A stretch of DNA of 64,000 bases from Streptosporangiaceae bacterium (GTDB lineage Bacteria; Actinomycetota; Actinomycetes; Streptosporangiales; Streptosporangiaceae): assembly GCA_025964695.1 (NCBI GenBank), contig JAOPYK010000102.1:32130-96129 (forward strand), given 5' to 3'. The position numbers and the translations under genes are program-made. The notes under the pieces were generated by a model. That model saw nothing but the letters and a program-made list of their open reading frames with translations, was not told where the DNA came from and ran no database searches. Positions 50,532 through 59,283 of this stretch are shown here, piece after piece; positions within the stretch are counted from its first letter, which is position 1, and every line of letters starts with the position of its first letter.

Positions 50532-52331
50532 GTGACGACGTTCGAGGTGTGGGCTCCCGAGGCGGAGCGGATCGAGGTCGAGCTCATGCTCGGGACCGGT
50601 GCCGACACCCGGCAGGAGATGGTGCCCGCCGGGCGGCCGGGCTGGTGGCGGGCCGAGATCCCCGCGGCGGGGCCCGGTACCGACTACGGGTTCTACCTGG
50701 ACGGTGACGGGCCGCTGCCGGATCCACGGTCACGCCGCCAGCCGAACGGAGTCCACGGGCGCAGCCGGGTCCACGACCAGGACCGGTTCGCGTGGACGGA
50801 CCGGCTGTGGCGCGGACGGCCGCTGGCGGGAAGCGTCCTGTACGAACTGCACGTGGGCACTTTCACTCCCGAGGGCACCTTCGACGCGGCGATCGAGCGA
50901 CTCGACCACCTGGTGCGGCTGGGGGTCGACATCGTGGAACTCATGCCGGTGGCCGCGTTCCCGGGCCGGCACGGCTGGGGCTATGACGGGGTGCATCTGT
51001 GGGCGGTGCACGAGCCGTACGGCGGGCCGGACGGCCTGAAGAGGTTCGTCGACGCCTGCCATGGCCGGGGGCTGGCGGTAGCCCTCGACGTCGTCTACAA
51101 CCATCTCGGCCCGAGCGGCAACTATCTGAGCCGGTACGGGCCGTACTTCACCGAGGCGCACCAGACTCCATGGGGGGCGGCGGTCAACTTCGACCAGCCG
51201 GGTTCCGACGAGGTCCGGGCCTACGTCGTGGGCAACGCGCTGATGTGGCTGCGCGACTACCACCTGGACGGGCTGCGGCTGGACGCCGTACACGCCATCA
51301 ACGATCAGCGGGCGGTGCACCTGCTGGAGGAGCTGGCGGCCGAGGTGGCCGCGCTGAAGGCCCGGACGGGCCGGGAACTGTTCCTCGTCGCCGAGTCCGA
51401 TCTGAACGACCCGCGGCTGGTCACCTCCCGGGAGGCGGGCGGGTACGGCCTGGACGCGCAGTGGAGCGACGACTTCCACCACGCGCTGCACAGCGCGCTC
51501 ACCGGCGAACGGCACGGCTACTACGGCGACTTCGGCTCGATGGCGGCGCTGGCCAAGACCCTGACCAGGGTGTTCTTCCATGACGGCACGTGGTCGTCCT
51601 TCCGCGGGCGGCGCCACGGCCGGCCCGTCGATCTGCTCCGCACGACCGGTCACAGGTTTCTCGGTTTCCTGCAGAACCACGACCAGATCGGCAATCGCGC
51701 GACCGGCGACCGGCTGTCGGCCGGCCTGACCCCCGATCGCCTCAAGACGGGCGCGGCTCTGCTGCTGACCTCGCCCTATTCGCCGATGCTCTTCATGGGC
51801 GAGGAGTGGGGCGCCACGACCCCATGGTGTTACTTCACCGACCACCTCGAACCCGAGCTGGCCCGCGCGGTGACCGAGGGCCGGCGCCGGGAGTTCGCCC
51901 GGCACGAGTGGGAGGCGATCTCGGAGGGGATGGAGGGCGGCGCCGGCCACGCCACCGAGGTTCCCGATCCACAGGCTGTGGATACCTTCCGGCGGTCCGT
52001 GCTGGACTGGACCGAGCCGGACAAGCCCCACCATCGGGAACTGCTTGAGTGGTACCAGGCCTTGATCGCGCTTCGCCGGGCCAGGCCGGAGCTGACCGAT
52101 CCCCGGCTCACCGAGATCGAGGTGGAGGTCGACGAGGACACCGGTCGGCTGCTGCTGATCCGGGGCTCGCTGCTGGTCGCCGCCAACCTGGGCGCCGAGA
52201 CCCTGCACCTGCCGGTGCGGGCGGACCGCCTGCTGCTGGCCTCCGCGCCGGCCGTGCGGCTGAGGGCGGGAGAAAACGGGGCGGAGCTGGAACTGCCGGG
52301 ATCGTCCGTCGCGGTGCTGGACCGCGGCTAA
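50532..52331 (+). CDS. treZ: Malto-oligosyltrehalose trehalohydrolase
   Basis: A 599-residue GH13 enzyme starting MTTFEVWAPEAERIEVELML (CBM48-like), with ALDVVYNHLGPSGNYL near 181, DGLRLDAVHAI near 246, FLVAESDLNDPR near 284 and LQNHDQIGNRATGDRL near 378. It cleaves trehalose from the trehalosyl end made by TreY, completing trehalose synthesis from glycogen. GGGGGAGGG lies just upstream of the GTG. Its stop overlaps the DUF2079 gene tail to tail within CTAA. Confidence 0.95.
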   Translation: MTTFEVWAPEAERIEVELMLGTGADTRQEMVPAGRPGWWRAEIPAAGPGTDYGFYLDGDGPLPDPRSRRQPNGVHGRSRVHDQDRFAWTDRLWRGRPLAGSVLYELHVGTFTPEGTFDAAIERLDHLVRLGVDIVELMPVAAFPGRHGWGYDGVHLWAVHEPYGGPDGLKRFVDACHGRGLAVALDVVYNHLGPSGNYLSRYGPYFTEAHQTPWGAAVNFDQPGSDEVRAYVVGNALMWLRDYHLDGLRLDAVHAINDQRAVHLLEELAAEVAALKARTGRELFLVAESDLNDPRLVTSREAGGYGLDAQWSDDFHHALHSALTGERHGYYGDFGSMAALAKTLTRVFFHDGTWSSFRGRRHGRPVDLLRTTGHRFLGFLQNHDQIGNRATGDRLSAGLTPDRLKTGAALLLTSPYSPMLFMGEEWGATTPWCYFTDHLEPELARAVTEGRRREFARHEWEAISEGMEGGAGHATEVPDPQAVDTFRRSVLDWTEPDKPHHRELLEWYQALIALRRARPELTDPRLTEIEVEVDEDTGRLLLIRGSLLVAANLGAETLHLPVRADRLLLASAPAVRLRAGENGAELELPGSSVAVLDRG

Positions 52332-53779
52332 CCCCGGTGGAACAGCAGGATGCCGTCGCGATCACCGACCAGGCGGAATCCCTGCCCAGGAAGGGCCCGC
52401 AGCGCGGCCCGTTGCTGTGCCTCGGGTGCCGGCACGACCGACAACCGGGTGGTGTCGACGATGACCCAGTCGGTGGCGCGGCGGAACGGGTCCGGAAAGA
52501 GCACCACGGCGCAGCGGTCGGTCAGCTGCGGGGCAAGGTAGTCGCCGGCCGCCACGGTGGCGCCGTCCGGGATCTTGCGCATCAGGTTCCGGGCGGCGGT
52601 CACCCCCGGCGACAACCGGTAGAAGTCGGGGTTGGTGAAGCGCCAGAAGGCGAACTGCGGCAGGAGCACGACGGCGAACACCACGGCCACTGCCACCGAC
52701 AGCCGGGCATAGCCGCGGACGGCCGCATGGTCACTGCGGCCCAGGGCGCCCAGCGCATCGAGGAACGCGACGAAGACGATCGGCATCAGGATCGCGTTGT
52801 AATGGACGAAACCGACGCTCCAGTGCAGCGGATTGTTCGAGGCCAGCCGGTACAGCACGACGGGCGCCGCGATGATCAATAGTGGCGAGCGGAGTACGGC
52901 GAAGGCGGTCATGCCGAGCAGGCAGAGCAGCAGGATCCACTTGCCCGGATGCTCCGCGAAGCTGCCGGGCAGGGACAGCAGCTGCCCCAGCAGGCCCTGA
53001 TCACCGCGCTGGCCCACCGAACCCCAGTAGCGGTACTCGCCGGACGGGCTGAAGTGCGGGATCACCACCAGGAGGATGAGCGCCAGCGCCGCCGCCCCCA
53101 CGATGACCAGGGCGCCGCCGAGCCGCCACTGCCGGCGCAGCAGCAGATAGCCGCCGACCGCCGCGACGGTCAGGCCCATGTCCTCCTTGACCAGCAGCAG
53201 CGGGAGGGTCCACAGCGCCGCGGCCCGCCAGCGTTCCTCGGCCAGCGCCGCCATGGCGTACGCGATCAGCGGCACCGCCAGCGCGACCTCGTGGAAGTCG
53301 AATCCGAGCGCGCCCTGGATCCCCCACGACAGCCCGTAGGCGACGGCGATCGCCAGACCGGCCCGGACCCCGAGCCTTCCGATCGCCAGCCGGGCGATCG
53401 GCACGACGGAGACGGCCATCAGGGCCGCCTGGGCGACCAGGAGCATGCGCGCGTCGGCCCACAGCCAGTAGAGCGGCACGAGGACGATCAGGGCCGGATG
53501 GAAGTGATCGCCGAGGAGGTTGAACCCGGGGCCCTTGAGCGGCACCACTGGTGCGTGGAAGCCCGCGTAGGCCCGGATCGCCTGGTCGAAGATGCCCAGA
53601 TCGAAGCCGGCGGTGCCGAGCTGAGCGTGCCGCAGCAGCGAGTAGAGGCTGTAGAGCCCGAAGAACGGCAGGGCGGTCAGATAGACCAGGCGGCGAGGCC
53701 AGGCGGCACGCGGACCGGTCTCTCGTGCGGGCAAGGACGAGCTCTTCCGTTCTTCCTGGCGATCGGGTGGAGCCCGCAA
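52328..53779 (-). CDS. DUF2079 family multi-pass membrane protein
   Basis: The 483-residue protein has roughly ten hydrophobic helices between residues 30 and 395. The motif GFDLGIFDQAIRAYAG after the first helix and GDHFHPALIVLVPLYW near 92 are typical of DUF2079 proteins, which share the GT-C glycosyltransferase-like membrane fold. The C-terminal 85 residues are soluble (IPDGATVAAGDYLAPQLTDR). A role in lipid-linked sugar transfer is plausible but unproven. The TTG start at 53779 is the only one upstream of the first helix with family-like length, so the start is uncertain. Confidence 0.85.
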   Translation of the reverse strand: MRAPPDRQEERKSSSLPARETGPRAAWPRRLVYLTALPFFGLYSLYSLLRHAQLGTAGFDLGIFDQAIRAYAGFHAPVVPLKGPGFNLLGDHFHPALIVLVPLYWLWADARMLLVAQAALMAVSVVPIARLAIGRLGVRAGLAIAVAYGLSWGIQGALGFDFHEVALAVPLIAYAMAALAEERWRAAALWTLPLLLVKEDMGLTVAAVGGYLLLRRQWRLGGALVIVGAAALALILLVVIPHFSPSGEYRYWGSVGQRGDQGLLGQLLSLPGSFAEHPGKWILLLCLLGMTAFAVLRSPLLIIAAPVVLYRLASNNPLHWSVGFVHYNAILMPIVFVAFLDALGALGRSDHAAVRGYARLSVAVAVVFAVVLLPQFAFWRFTNPDFYRLSPGVTAARNLMRKIPDGATVAAGDYLAPQLTDRCAVVLFPDPFRRATDWVIVDTTRLSVVPAPEAQQRAALRALPGQGFRLVGDRDGILLFHRG

Positions 53780-53926
53780 GTATCTCAGACCGGCGGCCTG
53801 GTGACCACCCGATCACATAGGGTTACTCCCCCTTTAAAGTGTTATGCCGTGTTCGAGGATGTACTACGAGTGGCAAACCACAGGTCAAGGCCCTTGCAGT
53901 AGCCGGGAAACGTTCATCATTGGTCC

Positions 53927-53932
53927 TAACAT
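53927..53932 (+). promoter_or_regulatory. -10 box of a leaderless promoter for the response regulator at 53939
   Basis: TAACAT is followed by 6 nt and the ATG at 53939, with no ribosome site between. Confidence 0.55.
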
Positions 53933-53938
53933 CAATGC

Positions 53939-54610
53939 ATGACCTCAGTACTGCTCGCCGAGGACGACACGTCCATCTCCGAGCCCCTCGCTCGCGCACT
54001 GCGACGGGAGGGGTACAACGTCGAAGTCAGCCCCGATGGGCCCCAGGCTCTGGAGCGGGCGCTCGGGGGCGGTGTGGACCTCATTGTTCTCGACCTCGGG
54101 CTGCCCGAGCTCGACGGCCTCGAGGTGGCACGCCGGGTCCGTTCCGAAGGGCACGGAGTCCCCATCCTCATCCTCACCGCCCGCGCCGACGAGGTCGACA
54201 CCGTCGTCGGCCTCGACGCGGGCGCCGACGACTATGTCACCAAGCCCTTCCGGCTTGCCGAACTACTCGCCCGGGTGCGGGCGCTGTTGCGCAGGGGCAG
54301 CACCGAGACCCCGATCGTGCAGGGCGTCCGTATCGACGCCGAATCACGCCGCGCCTGGATGGGGGAACAGGAACTGCAACTGACCACCAAGGAGTTCGAT
54401 CTGCTTCGGGTGCTCGTCCGGGATGCCGGAAAGGTCGTCACCCGGGAACAGATCATGCGGGAGGTGTGGGACACCAACTGGTGGGGCTCCACAAAGACCC
54501 TTGATATGCACATATCGTGGTTGCGGCGCAAGCTGGGGGACGACGCCGGCAGCCCTCGTTACATCACCACCGTCCGGGGTGTCGGATTCCGCTTCGAGCG
54601 CGGCGACTAG
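53939..54610 (+). CDS. OmpR-family response regulator
   Basis: A 223-residue regulator: receiver domain with Asp9/Asp10, phospho-acceptor Asp52 (LIVLDLGLPELDG), Thr in LILTARADE and Lys near 102 (YVTKPF). A winged-helix DNA-binding domain follows from about 130 (LTTKEFDLLRVLVRDAGKVV, THRGVGFRF-like end read as TTVRGVGFRFERGD). It is paired with the histidine kinase 144 bp downstream. From memory a similar pair stands beside GtrA and purK-purE in Streptomyces. Translation is probably leaderless. Confidence 0.93.
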   Translation: MTSVLLAEDDTSISEPLARALRREGYNVEVSPDGPQALERALGGGVDLIVLDLGLPELDGLEVARRVRSEGHGVPILILTARADEVDTVVGLDAGADDYVTKPFRLAELLARVRALLRRGSTETPIVQGVRIDAESRRAWMGEQELQLTTKEFDLLRVLVRDAGKVVTREQIMREVWDTNWWGSTKTLDMHISWLRRKLGDDAGSPRYITTVRGVGFRFERGD

Positions 54611-54754
54611 CCATCGCCGTGTTCGGCTCCCGACCCCTGCGCGACGCCGTGTGCGCGCGGGCGTTCACTCTCCATCCCGGGGGTGAATCGCCCGCGCGGT
54701 GACCCTACATCCGCGCGATGGCGCGGCCTCCCCACACAACGTAAGGAGCCCCCG

Positions 54755-56032
54755 ATGAGGCGTCGGCTGCTTCTGTCGACGCTCGCCGTCGCGTTCGTCG
54801 CGATCCTGCTGCTCGGCATCCCCCTGGCCTACGCGACCAACCGGCTCATCCACGAGGAGGCCCAGCAGTCGCTGGAACGGGAGGCCTCCACGGTCCTGGC
54901 CGGAGTGCAGTTCCGGCTGGAGTCCAAGCAGCCGATCACCAGGGACCTGATCGCACAGGAATTCCCCGGCCGGTACATCGTGGTCCGCCTGCCGGACGAG
55001 ACGATGATCACCGCTGGCACGGCCCCCGCGAAGGGCACCCCCGTCATCTCCGACCGCAGGTCGTCGGCGGGCATCCAGGTCGAGGTCTCCGAGGAGGCCT
55101 CCCAGGTGGAGGATGACGCGCTGCGGTCGCTGCTGCTGATCGCAAGCCTCGTCCTGCTCGGCGTCGCGGTGACGGTCGGGCTCGCGATGGTGCAGGCCCG
55201 CCGGCTGACCGTGCCGCTGATCGACCTGGCGGAGACGGCCGACCGGCTGGGCACCGGCAACGCCCGCCCGCGCCGGCGGCGTTACGGCATCCCCGAGGTG
55301 GACCGGGTGGCGGAGGTGCTGGACCGCAGCGCGGTCCGGATCGCCGACCTGCTCGCGGCCAGCCGGGAGTTCGCCTCCGACGCCAGCCACCAGCTCCGTA
55401 CGCCGCTCACGGCGCTGACCATGCGGCTGGACGAGATGGTCGAGGCGGCCGATTACCCCGATGTCGTCCGGGAGGAGGGCCACGCGGCGCTCGCCCAGAT
55501 CGAGCGGCTGGTCGCGGTGGTGGAGCAGTTGCTGGCCCGTGCCCGGCATGACCGCACAGGAGCGGCCGTCCCGACGCGCGTCGACGACATCGTCGCTCAG
55601 CAGATGGAGGAATGGCAGCCCATCTTCGGCCGGGACGGCCGCGAGGTGCGCCTCACCGGCGAGCGGGAACTCGTAGCGATCATCACTCCGGCCGGGTTGT
55701 CGCAGATCATCGCCACGCTGCTGGATAACTCCCTGGTGCACGGCGCCGGCACCGTCACCCTGCACATCAAGATCACCAACGCCTCGGTCGTGATCGAGGT
55801 CGGAGACGAGGGACCGGGCGTGCCGGCCGATATCGAACGCCGCGTGTTCGAGCGCAGCGTCACCGGCGGCGAGGGCACCGGTCTCGGGCTCTATCTGGCT
55901 CGGTCGCTGGCCGCGGTCGACGGCGGCAGGCTGGAACTCGTACGGGCCCGGCCAGCATGCTTTGCCGTCTTTTTGCGCAAGGCCACTGAGGTCCGCCTGG
56001 CCAACGAACGGGTGGTCAGCGGACCCGTGTGA
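54755..56032 (+). CDS. Sensor histidine kinase
   Basis: A 425-residue membrane kinase. The first helix is at residues 7-27 and the second near 128-149, enclosing an extracytoplasmic domain of about 100 residues. A HAMP segment follows (about 150-200), the H-box ASHQLRTPLTAL near 211, N-box LLDNSLVH near 321, G1 VGDEGPGVP near 350 and G2 GEGTGLGLYLARS near 370. It should phosphorylate the response regulator encoded just upstream. AAGGAG precedes the ATG. The signal is not indicated. Confidence 0.93.
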   Translation: MRRRLLLSTLAVAFVAILLLGIPLAYATNRLIHEEAQQSLEREASTVLAGVQFRLESKQPITRDLIAQEFPGRYIVVRLPDETMITAGTAPAKGTPVISDRRSSAGIQVEVSEEASQVEDDALRSLLLIASLVLLGVAVTVGLAMVQARRLTVPLIDLAETADRLGTGNARPRRRRYGIPEVDRVAEVLDRSAVRIADLLAASREFASDASHQLRTPLTALTMRLDEMVEAADYPDVVREEGHAALAQIERLVAVVEQLLARARHDRTGAAVPTRVDDIVAQQMEEWQPIFGRDGREVRLTGERELVAIITPAGLSQIIATLLDNSLVHGAGTVTLHIKITNASVVIEVGDEGPGVPADIERRVFERSVTGGEGTGLGLYLARSLAAVDGGRLELVRARPACFAVFLRKATEVRLANERVVSGPV

Positions 56033-56036
56033 GGGT

Positions 56037-56648
56037 CTAGCGGCGCTGGGTGACCCGGCGCGGCCGAGCGTGTTCCTCCGCCAGCGGCCGGGAACCGCCC
56101 GGCTGGGGGTGCGCCCGGCGGAGACCGGACGCCCGAGCGGACCGGCCGTCGCCGACGGGCGCCGGCTGGACCTCGCTCCCGGCCGGCAGGCCCGTGTGCG
56201 AGTCCACCGGGGGCGCCGTCACCGGCAGGAACACCCACTTCTTGTACGACCAGAACCGGAACAGCGTGGCCACCCCGGTGCCGATGATCAAGGAGGCGTT
56301 GGAGGGGATGACCCCTCTGAGGCCCAGCACGTACGTGGTGAAACCGACGAAGATCGAGGTGATCACCAGACCCACGCCATTGAGCAGGAAGAACAGCAGG
56401 TACTCCCGGCCCAGGCCGGTGCGGTCCCGGTGCCGGAACGTCCAGTAGCGGTTCGCGAAGTAGGCGAACGTGGTGGCCACCACCGTGGCGATCACGTTGG
56501 CGGAGACGGGATCCAGCCCGGCGGTGACGTGCAGGAGATTAAAGATCCCGAAAGTGATGAAAAAGGCGATCGCACCGACACTTCCGAACTTCGCGAGCTC
56601 GTGCCGCAGATGCGCGAACCTCCGGTTGACAGCAGCGATGAGGCTCAC
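56037..56648 (-). CDS. GtrA family membrane protein
   Basis: The 203-residue product has the GtrA pattern of four helices: KFGSVGAIAFFITFGIFNLL (20-40), ANVIATVVATTFAYFANRYW (48-68, with the conserved NRYWTFR), LFFLLNGVGLVITSIFVGF (84-104) and a fourth near 115-135 ending FRFWSYKKWVF. GtrA proteins move or anchor lipid-linked sugars in envelope polysaccharide synthesis. A 65-residue basic, Pro/Ala-rich cytoplasmic tail is added here. It is tail-to-tail with the histidine kinase (4 bp gap) and divergent from purK. Confidence 0.9.
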   Translation of the reverse strand: MSLIAAVNRRFAHLRHELAKFGSVGAIAFFITFGIFNLLHVTAGLDPVSANVIATVVATTFAYFANRYWTFRHRDRTGLGREYLLFFLLNGVGLVITSIFVGFTTYVLGLRGVIPSNASLIIGTGVATLFRFWSYKKWVFLPVTAPPVDSHTGLPAGSEVQPAPVGDGRSARASGLRRAHPQPGGSRPLAEEHARPRRVTQRR

Positions 56649-56941
56649 GAAGAAAGACCTTCCCTTTGGGCGCCGGCCTGGTAAACCATGGGCACAAGAG
56701 CCCCTGAGGGCCCGGCGATTTCGTGTGGAACACCGGCCGTCCGCCGGCCGCGGCGGCGCTCGCCGTGATCATTGTGGCATCGGTTCGTCAACGTTTTACC
56801 GCCATCGCGGAATTCCAGATCATGCTCGAAGCGGCGATGGTGCGCGAACGCCTCTCTGACACAAAGGTCATGTTCAGTTTGACGCACGAGGGCCGCCGCT
56901 CGTTCACAGCCCCCCGGAATTCGCCGGATGGCCCTGCAGGA

Positions 56942-56974
56942 CTCCCTCACCGCTCCCTCACCGCTCCCTCACCG
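56942..56974. repeat. 11-bp tandem repeat, 3 copies
   Basis: Three perfect copies of CTCCCTCACCG lie 55-90 bp before the purK start. Confidence 0.8.
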
Positions 56975-57015
56975 TGGGTGTGGCCTGGGCGTGCATGGGC
57001 GCACCCGGCTCCGGC

Positions 57016-57021
57016 TACCCT
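57016..57021 (+). promoter_or_regulatory. purK: -10 box of a leaderless promoter for purK
   Basis: TACCCT is followed by 7 nt and GTG at 57029. Confidence 0.55.
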
Positions 57022-57028
57022 TTCGATC

Positions 57029-58189
57029 GTGAGAGATCCAGGTCAGATGCCGATCGTTGGAATGGTGGGCGGTGGTCAGCTCGCCCGGATGACCCAGCAG
57101 GCGGCGATCGGGCTCGGTGTGACGCTGCGCGTGCTCAGCCAGTCCGCCGGTGACTCCGCGGCCCGGGTCTGCGCGGACGTACGGGTCGGCGACCCGGACA
57201 GGCTCGATGATCTGCTGGCCTTCGCCAAGGGCTGTGACGTGGTCACCTTCGACCACGAGCAGGTGCCCGGCCCGGTCATCGAGGCGCTCGAGGCCGCCGG
57301 GGTGGTCTGCAGGCCGGGATCGGCCGCGCTGTTGCACGCTCAGGACAAGCGGGTGATGCGCGAACGGCTCTCCGCTCTGGGCGTGCCCTGCCCGAGGTTC
57401 GCCGTCATCTCCTCCCCGGCCGACGTCGTGGCCTTCGCGGCGGAGACCGGCTGGCCGGTCGTGCTCAAGGCCACCCGGGGCGGCTACGACGGCAAGGGCG
57501 TATGGGTCTGCGGCTCGCCGGACGAGGCCGCGGCCGTGGTGGAGCGCGCCGCCGCGGAAGGCGTCGGGCTGCTGGCCGAGGAGCACGTGGAGTTCCGCCG
57601 GGAACTGGCCGCGCTGGTGGCCAGGTCCCCGCACGGCCAGGGCGCCGCGTATCCGATTGTGGAGACCGTCCAGCGGGACGGGATCTGCCATGAGGTGATC
57701 TCCCCGGCACCCGGTCTCGACGAGGAGGTCGCCGCGGCGGCCCAGCGCCTCGCCCTGGACATCGCCGACCGGCTGGGAGTCGTGGGCCTGCTCGCCGTCG
57801 AGTTGTTCGAACGCGCCGACGGGCTCCTGGTCAACGAACTGGCGATGCGCCCGCACAACTCCGGCCACTGGACCATCGAGGGCGCCCGCACCTCCCAGTT
57901 CGAGCAGCACCTGCGTGCCACGCTCGACCTGCCCCTGGGCACTCCCACGCCCACCGTCCCGTATGCGGTGATGGCCAACGTGCTCGGGGGCGACGACCCC
58001 GACATCTACCCTCGCTACATCCACGTCATGGCCCATGATCCGGCGGTCAAGGTGCACTTCTACGGCAAGGACATCCGGCCTGGTCGCAAGATCGGCCATG
58101 TCACCGCTCTCGGCGATGATCTCGATGAGGTGCGTGAGCGCGCCCGCCACGCCGCGGACTACCTACGCTGGGGCCCTTCCCGATCGTGA
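57029..58189 (+). CDS. purK: 5-(carboxyamino)imidazole ribonucleotide synthase
   Basis: A 386-residue ATP-grasp enzyme: PIVGMVGGGQLARMTQQAAI at the start, VTFDHEQVP near 72, VLKATRGGYDGKGVWV near 146 (glycine-rich ATP loop) and NELAMRPHNSGHWTIEGART near 270. It carboxylates AIR with bicarbonate and ATP to N5-CAIR, which PurE then converts to CAIR in de novo purine synthesis. The leaderless GTG at 57029 is supported by TACCCT 7 nt upstream. PurE follows 43 bp later. Confidence 0.96.
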   Translation: MRDPGQMPIVGMVGGGQLARMTQQAAIGLGVTLRVLSQSAGDSAARVCADVRVGDPDRLDDLLAFAKGCDVVTFDHEQVPGPVIEALEAAGVVCRPGSAALLHAQDKRVMRERLSALGVPCPRFAVISSPADVVAFAAETGWPVVLKATRGGYDGKGVWVCGSPDEAAAVVERAAAEGVGLLAEEHVEFRRELAALVARSPHGQGAAYPIVETVQRDGICHEVISPAPGLDEEVAAAAQRLALDIADRLGVVGLLAVELFERADGLLVNELAMRPHNSGHWTIEGARTSQFEQHLRATLDLPLGTPTPTVPYAVMANVLGGDDPDIYPRYIHVMAHDPAVKVHFYGKDIRPGRKIGHVTALGDDLDEVRERARHAADYLRWGPSRS

Positions 58190-58232
58190 TCACGCATGAT
58201 CACGGAGGGATCGGCGGGGAGAGGAGACGAGC

Positions 58233-58733
58233 ATGACGACGCCACTGGTCGGTGTGGTGATGGGGAGCGACTCGGACTGGCCGGTCATGCAGGCCGCGGC
58301 GGAGGCGCTCGAGGAGTTCGGCGTGCCGTTCGAGGCCGATGTCGTTTCCGCGCACCGGATGCCGCACGACATGATGGCGTACGGCTCGGAGGCCGCTTCC
58401 CGGGGGCTGCGCGTGATCATCGCGGGCGCGGGCGGTGCGGCGCATCTGCCGGGCATGCTCGCCGCGGTGACCCCGCTGCCGGTGATCGGGGTGCCGGTGC
58501 CGCTGAAGTATCTCGACGGCATGGACTCGCTGCTGTCCATCGTGCAGATGCCCGCCGGGGTCCCGGTGGCGACGGTGGCGGTGGGCGCGGCCCGTAACGC
58601 GGGCCTGCTGGCGGTACGGATCCTCGGGACGGCCGACCAGGTGCTCCAGGCCAAGATGACGGCCTTCCAGCGGGACCTCTACGACCAGGCCAAGGCCAAG
58701 GGCGCCCGGCTGCGCGACCTCACCTCGTCCTGA
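58233..58733 (+). CDS. purE: N5-carboxyaminoimidazole ribonucleotide mutase
   Basis: The 166-residue product has the class I PurE motifs: [19 protein letters not shown] (8-26), [12 protein letters not shown] near 37 and [13 protein letters not shown] near 64. It moves the carboxylate of N5-CAIR to carbon, the step after PurK, and works as an octamer in the cytosol. GAGGAGA lies just before the ATG. A GTGATCAC palindrome and a second near-copy overlap the end of purK just upstream. Confidence 0.97.
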   Translation: MTTPLVGVVMGSDSDWPVMQAAAEALEEFGVPFEADVVSAHRMPHDMMAYGSEAASRGLRVIIAGAGGAAHLPGMLAAVTPLPVIGVPVPLKYLDGMDSLLSIVQMPAGVPVATVAVGAARNAGLLAVRILGTADQVLQAKMTAFQRDLYDQAKAKGARLRDLTSS

Positions 58734-58746
58734 ACCAGGCGTCCTG

Positions 58747-58778
58747 ACCAGCGGTTCTTAACCAGCGGTTCTTAACCA
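58747..58778. repeat. 14-bp tandem repeat after purE
   Basis: Two perfect copies of ACCAGCGGTTCTTA plus a partial third follow the purE stop. Confidence 0.85.
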
Positions 58779-58807
58779 CTCCTGAACCACCGTCCTGGGC
58801 CGGCGCG

Positions 58808-59221
58808 TCAGCGGCGGAGCGCCCACTCGACGGCGGGGCAGCGGTTCATGACGACGTCCAGCCCGGCATCGAAGGCCCGCTGGGCGGCGGCCTCGTCGAT
58901 GACGTCCAGGGGCAGCCAGACGGCCTTGGCGCCCGCCGCGATGGCTTCGTCGACCACCTCACCGGCATGCTCGGCGCGCCGGTAGACCCCGACGACGTCG
59001 AGCGGGTGCGGCACCTCCGCCAGTGACGTGTAGCCCTGCTCGCCCAGCACGGTCCCGGCGGCCGGATGGACCGGCACGATCCTTTTGCCACGCGACTGCA
59101 GCAGCTGGGCCTGGTCGTACACCGTCCGGTTCGGGTTGTCGCTGAGGCCGACGAAAGCCCAGGTCTTCGACTCTCGTAGCAGCCGCCTGATGACACTCTG
59201 GTCCGCGAAACCAACATCCAC
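58808..59221 (-). CDS. CoA-binding domain protein (YccU-like)
   Basis: A 137-residue Rossmann-type protein: SKTWAFVGLSDNPNRTVYDQ (about 17-36), GKRIVPVHPAAGTVLGEQGY and DVVGVYRRAEHAGEVVDEAI. It ends with VVMNRCPAVEWAL. This is the YccU-type CoA_binding family; members bind CoA, but the role is unknown. GTG at 59221 is the only start consistent with family length, although the frame stays open far into the kinase gene behind it. It lies 62 bp after the kinase gene and may be its operon end. Confidence 0.88.
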   Translation of the reverse strand: MDVGFADQSVIRRLLRESKTWAFVGLSDNPNRTVYDQAQLLQSRGKRIVPVHPAAGTVLGEQGYTSLAEVPHPLDVVGVYRRAEHAGEVVDEAIAAGAKAVWLPLDVIDEAAAQRAFDAGLDVVMNRCPAVEWALRR

Positions 59222-59283
59222 GCCCCGTACAACGCCGTCACCCGCCGGAGATTCCCGGCGCCTGGGGCCGAGAGGGGTCTTGG

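Larger units (their letters stand above)
56649..57028. other. Divergent promoter region between gtrA and purK
   Basis: This 380-bp gap holds the promoters of both genes. Three 11-bp copies of CTCCCTCACCG lie at 56942-56974. A -10-like TACCCT at 57016-57021 serves purK. GGGAAGG about 12 nt before the GtrA GTG is its likely ribosome site. No protein-like frame was seen. Confidence 0.4.
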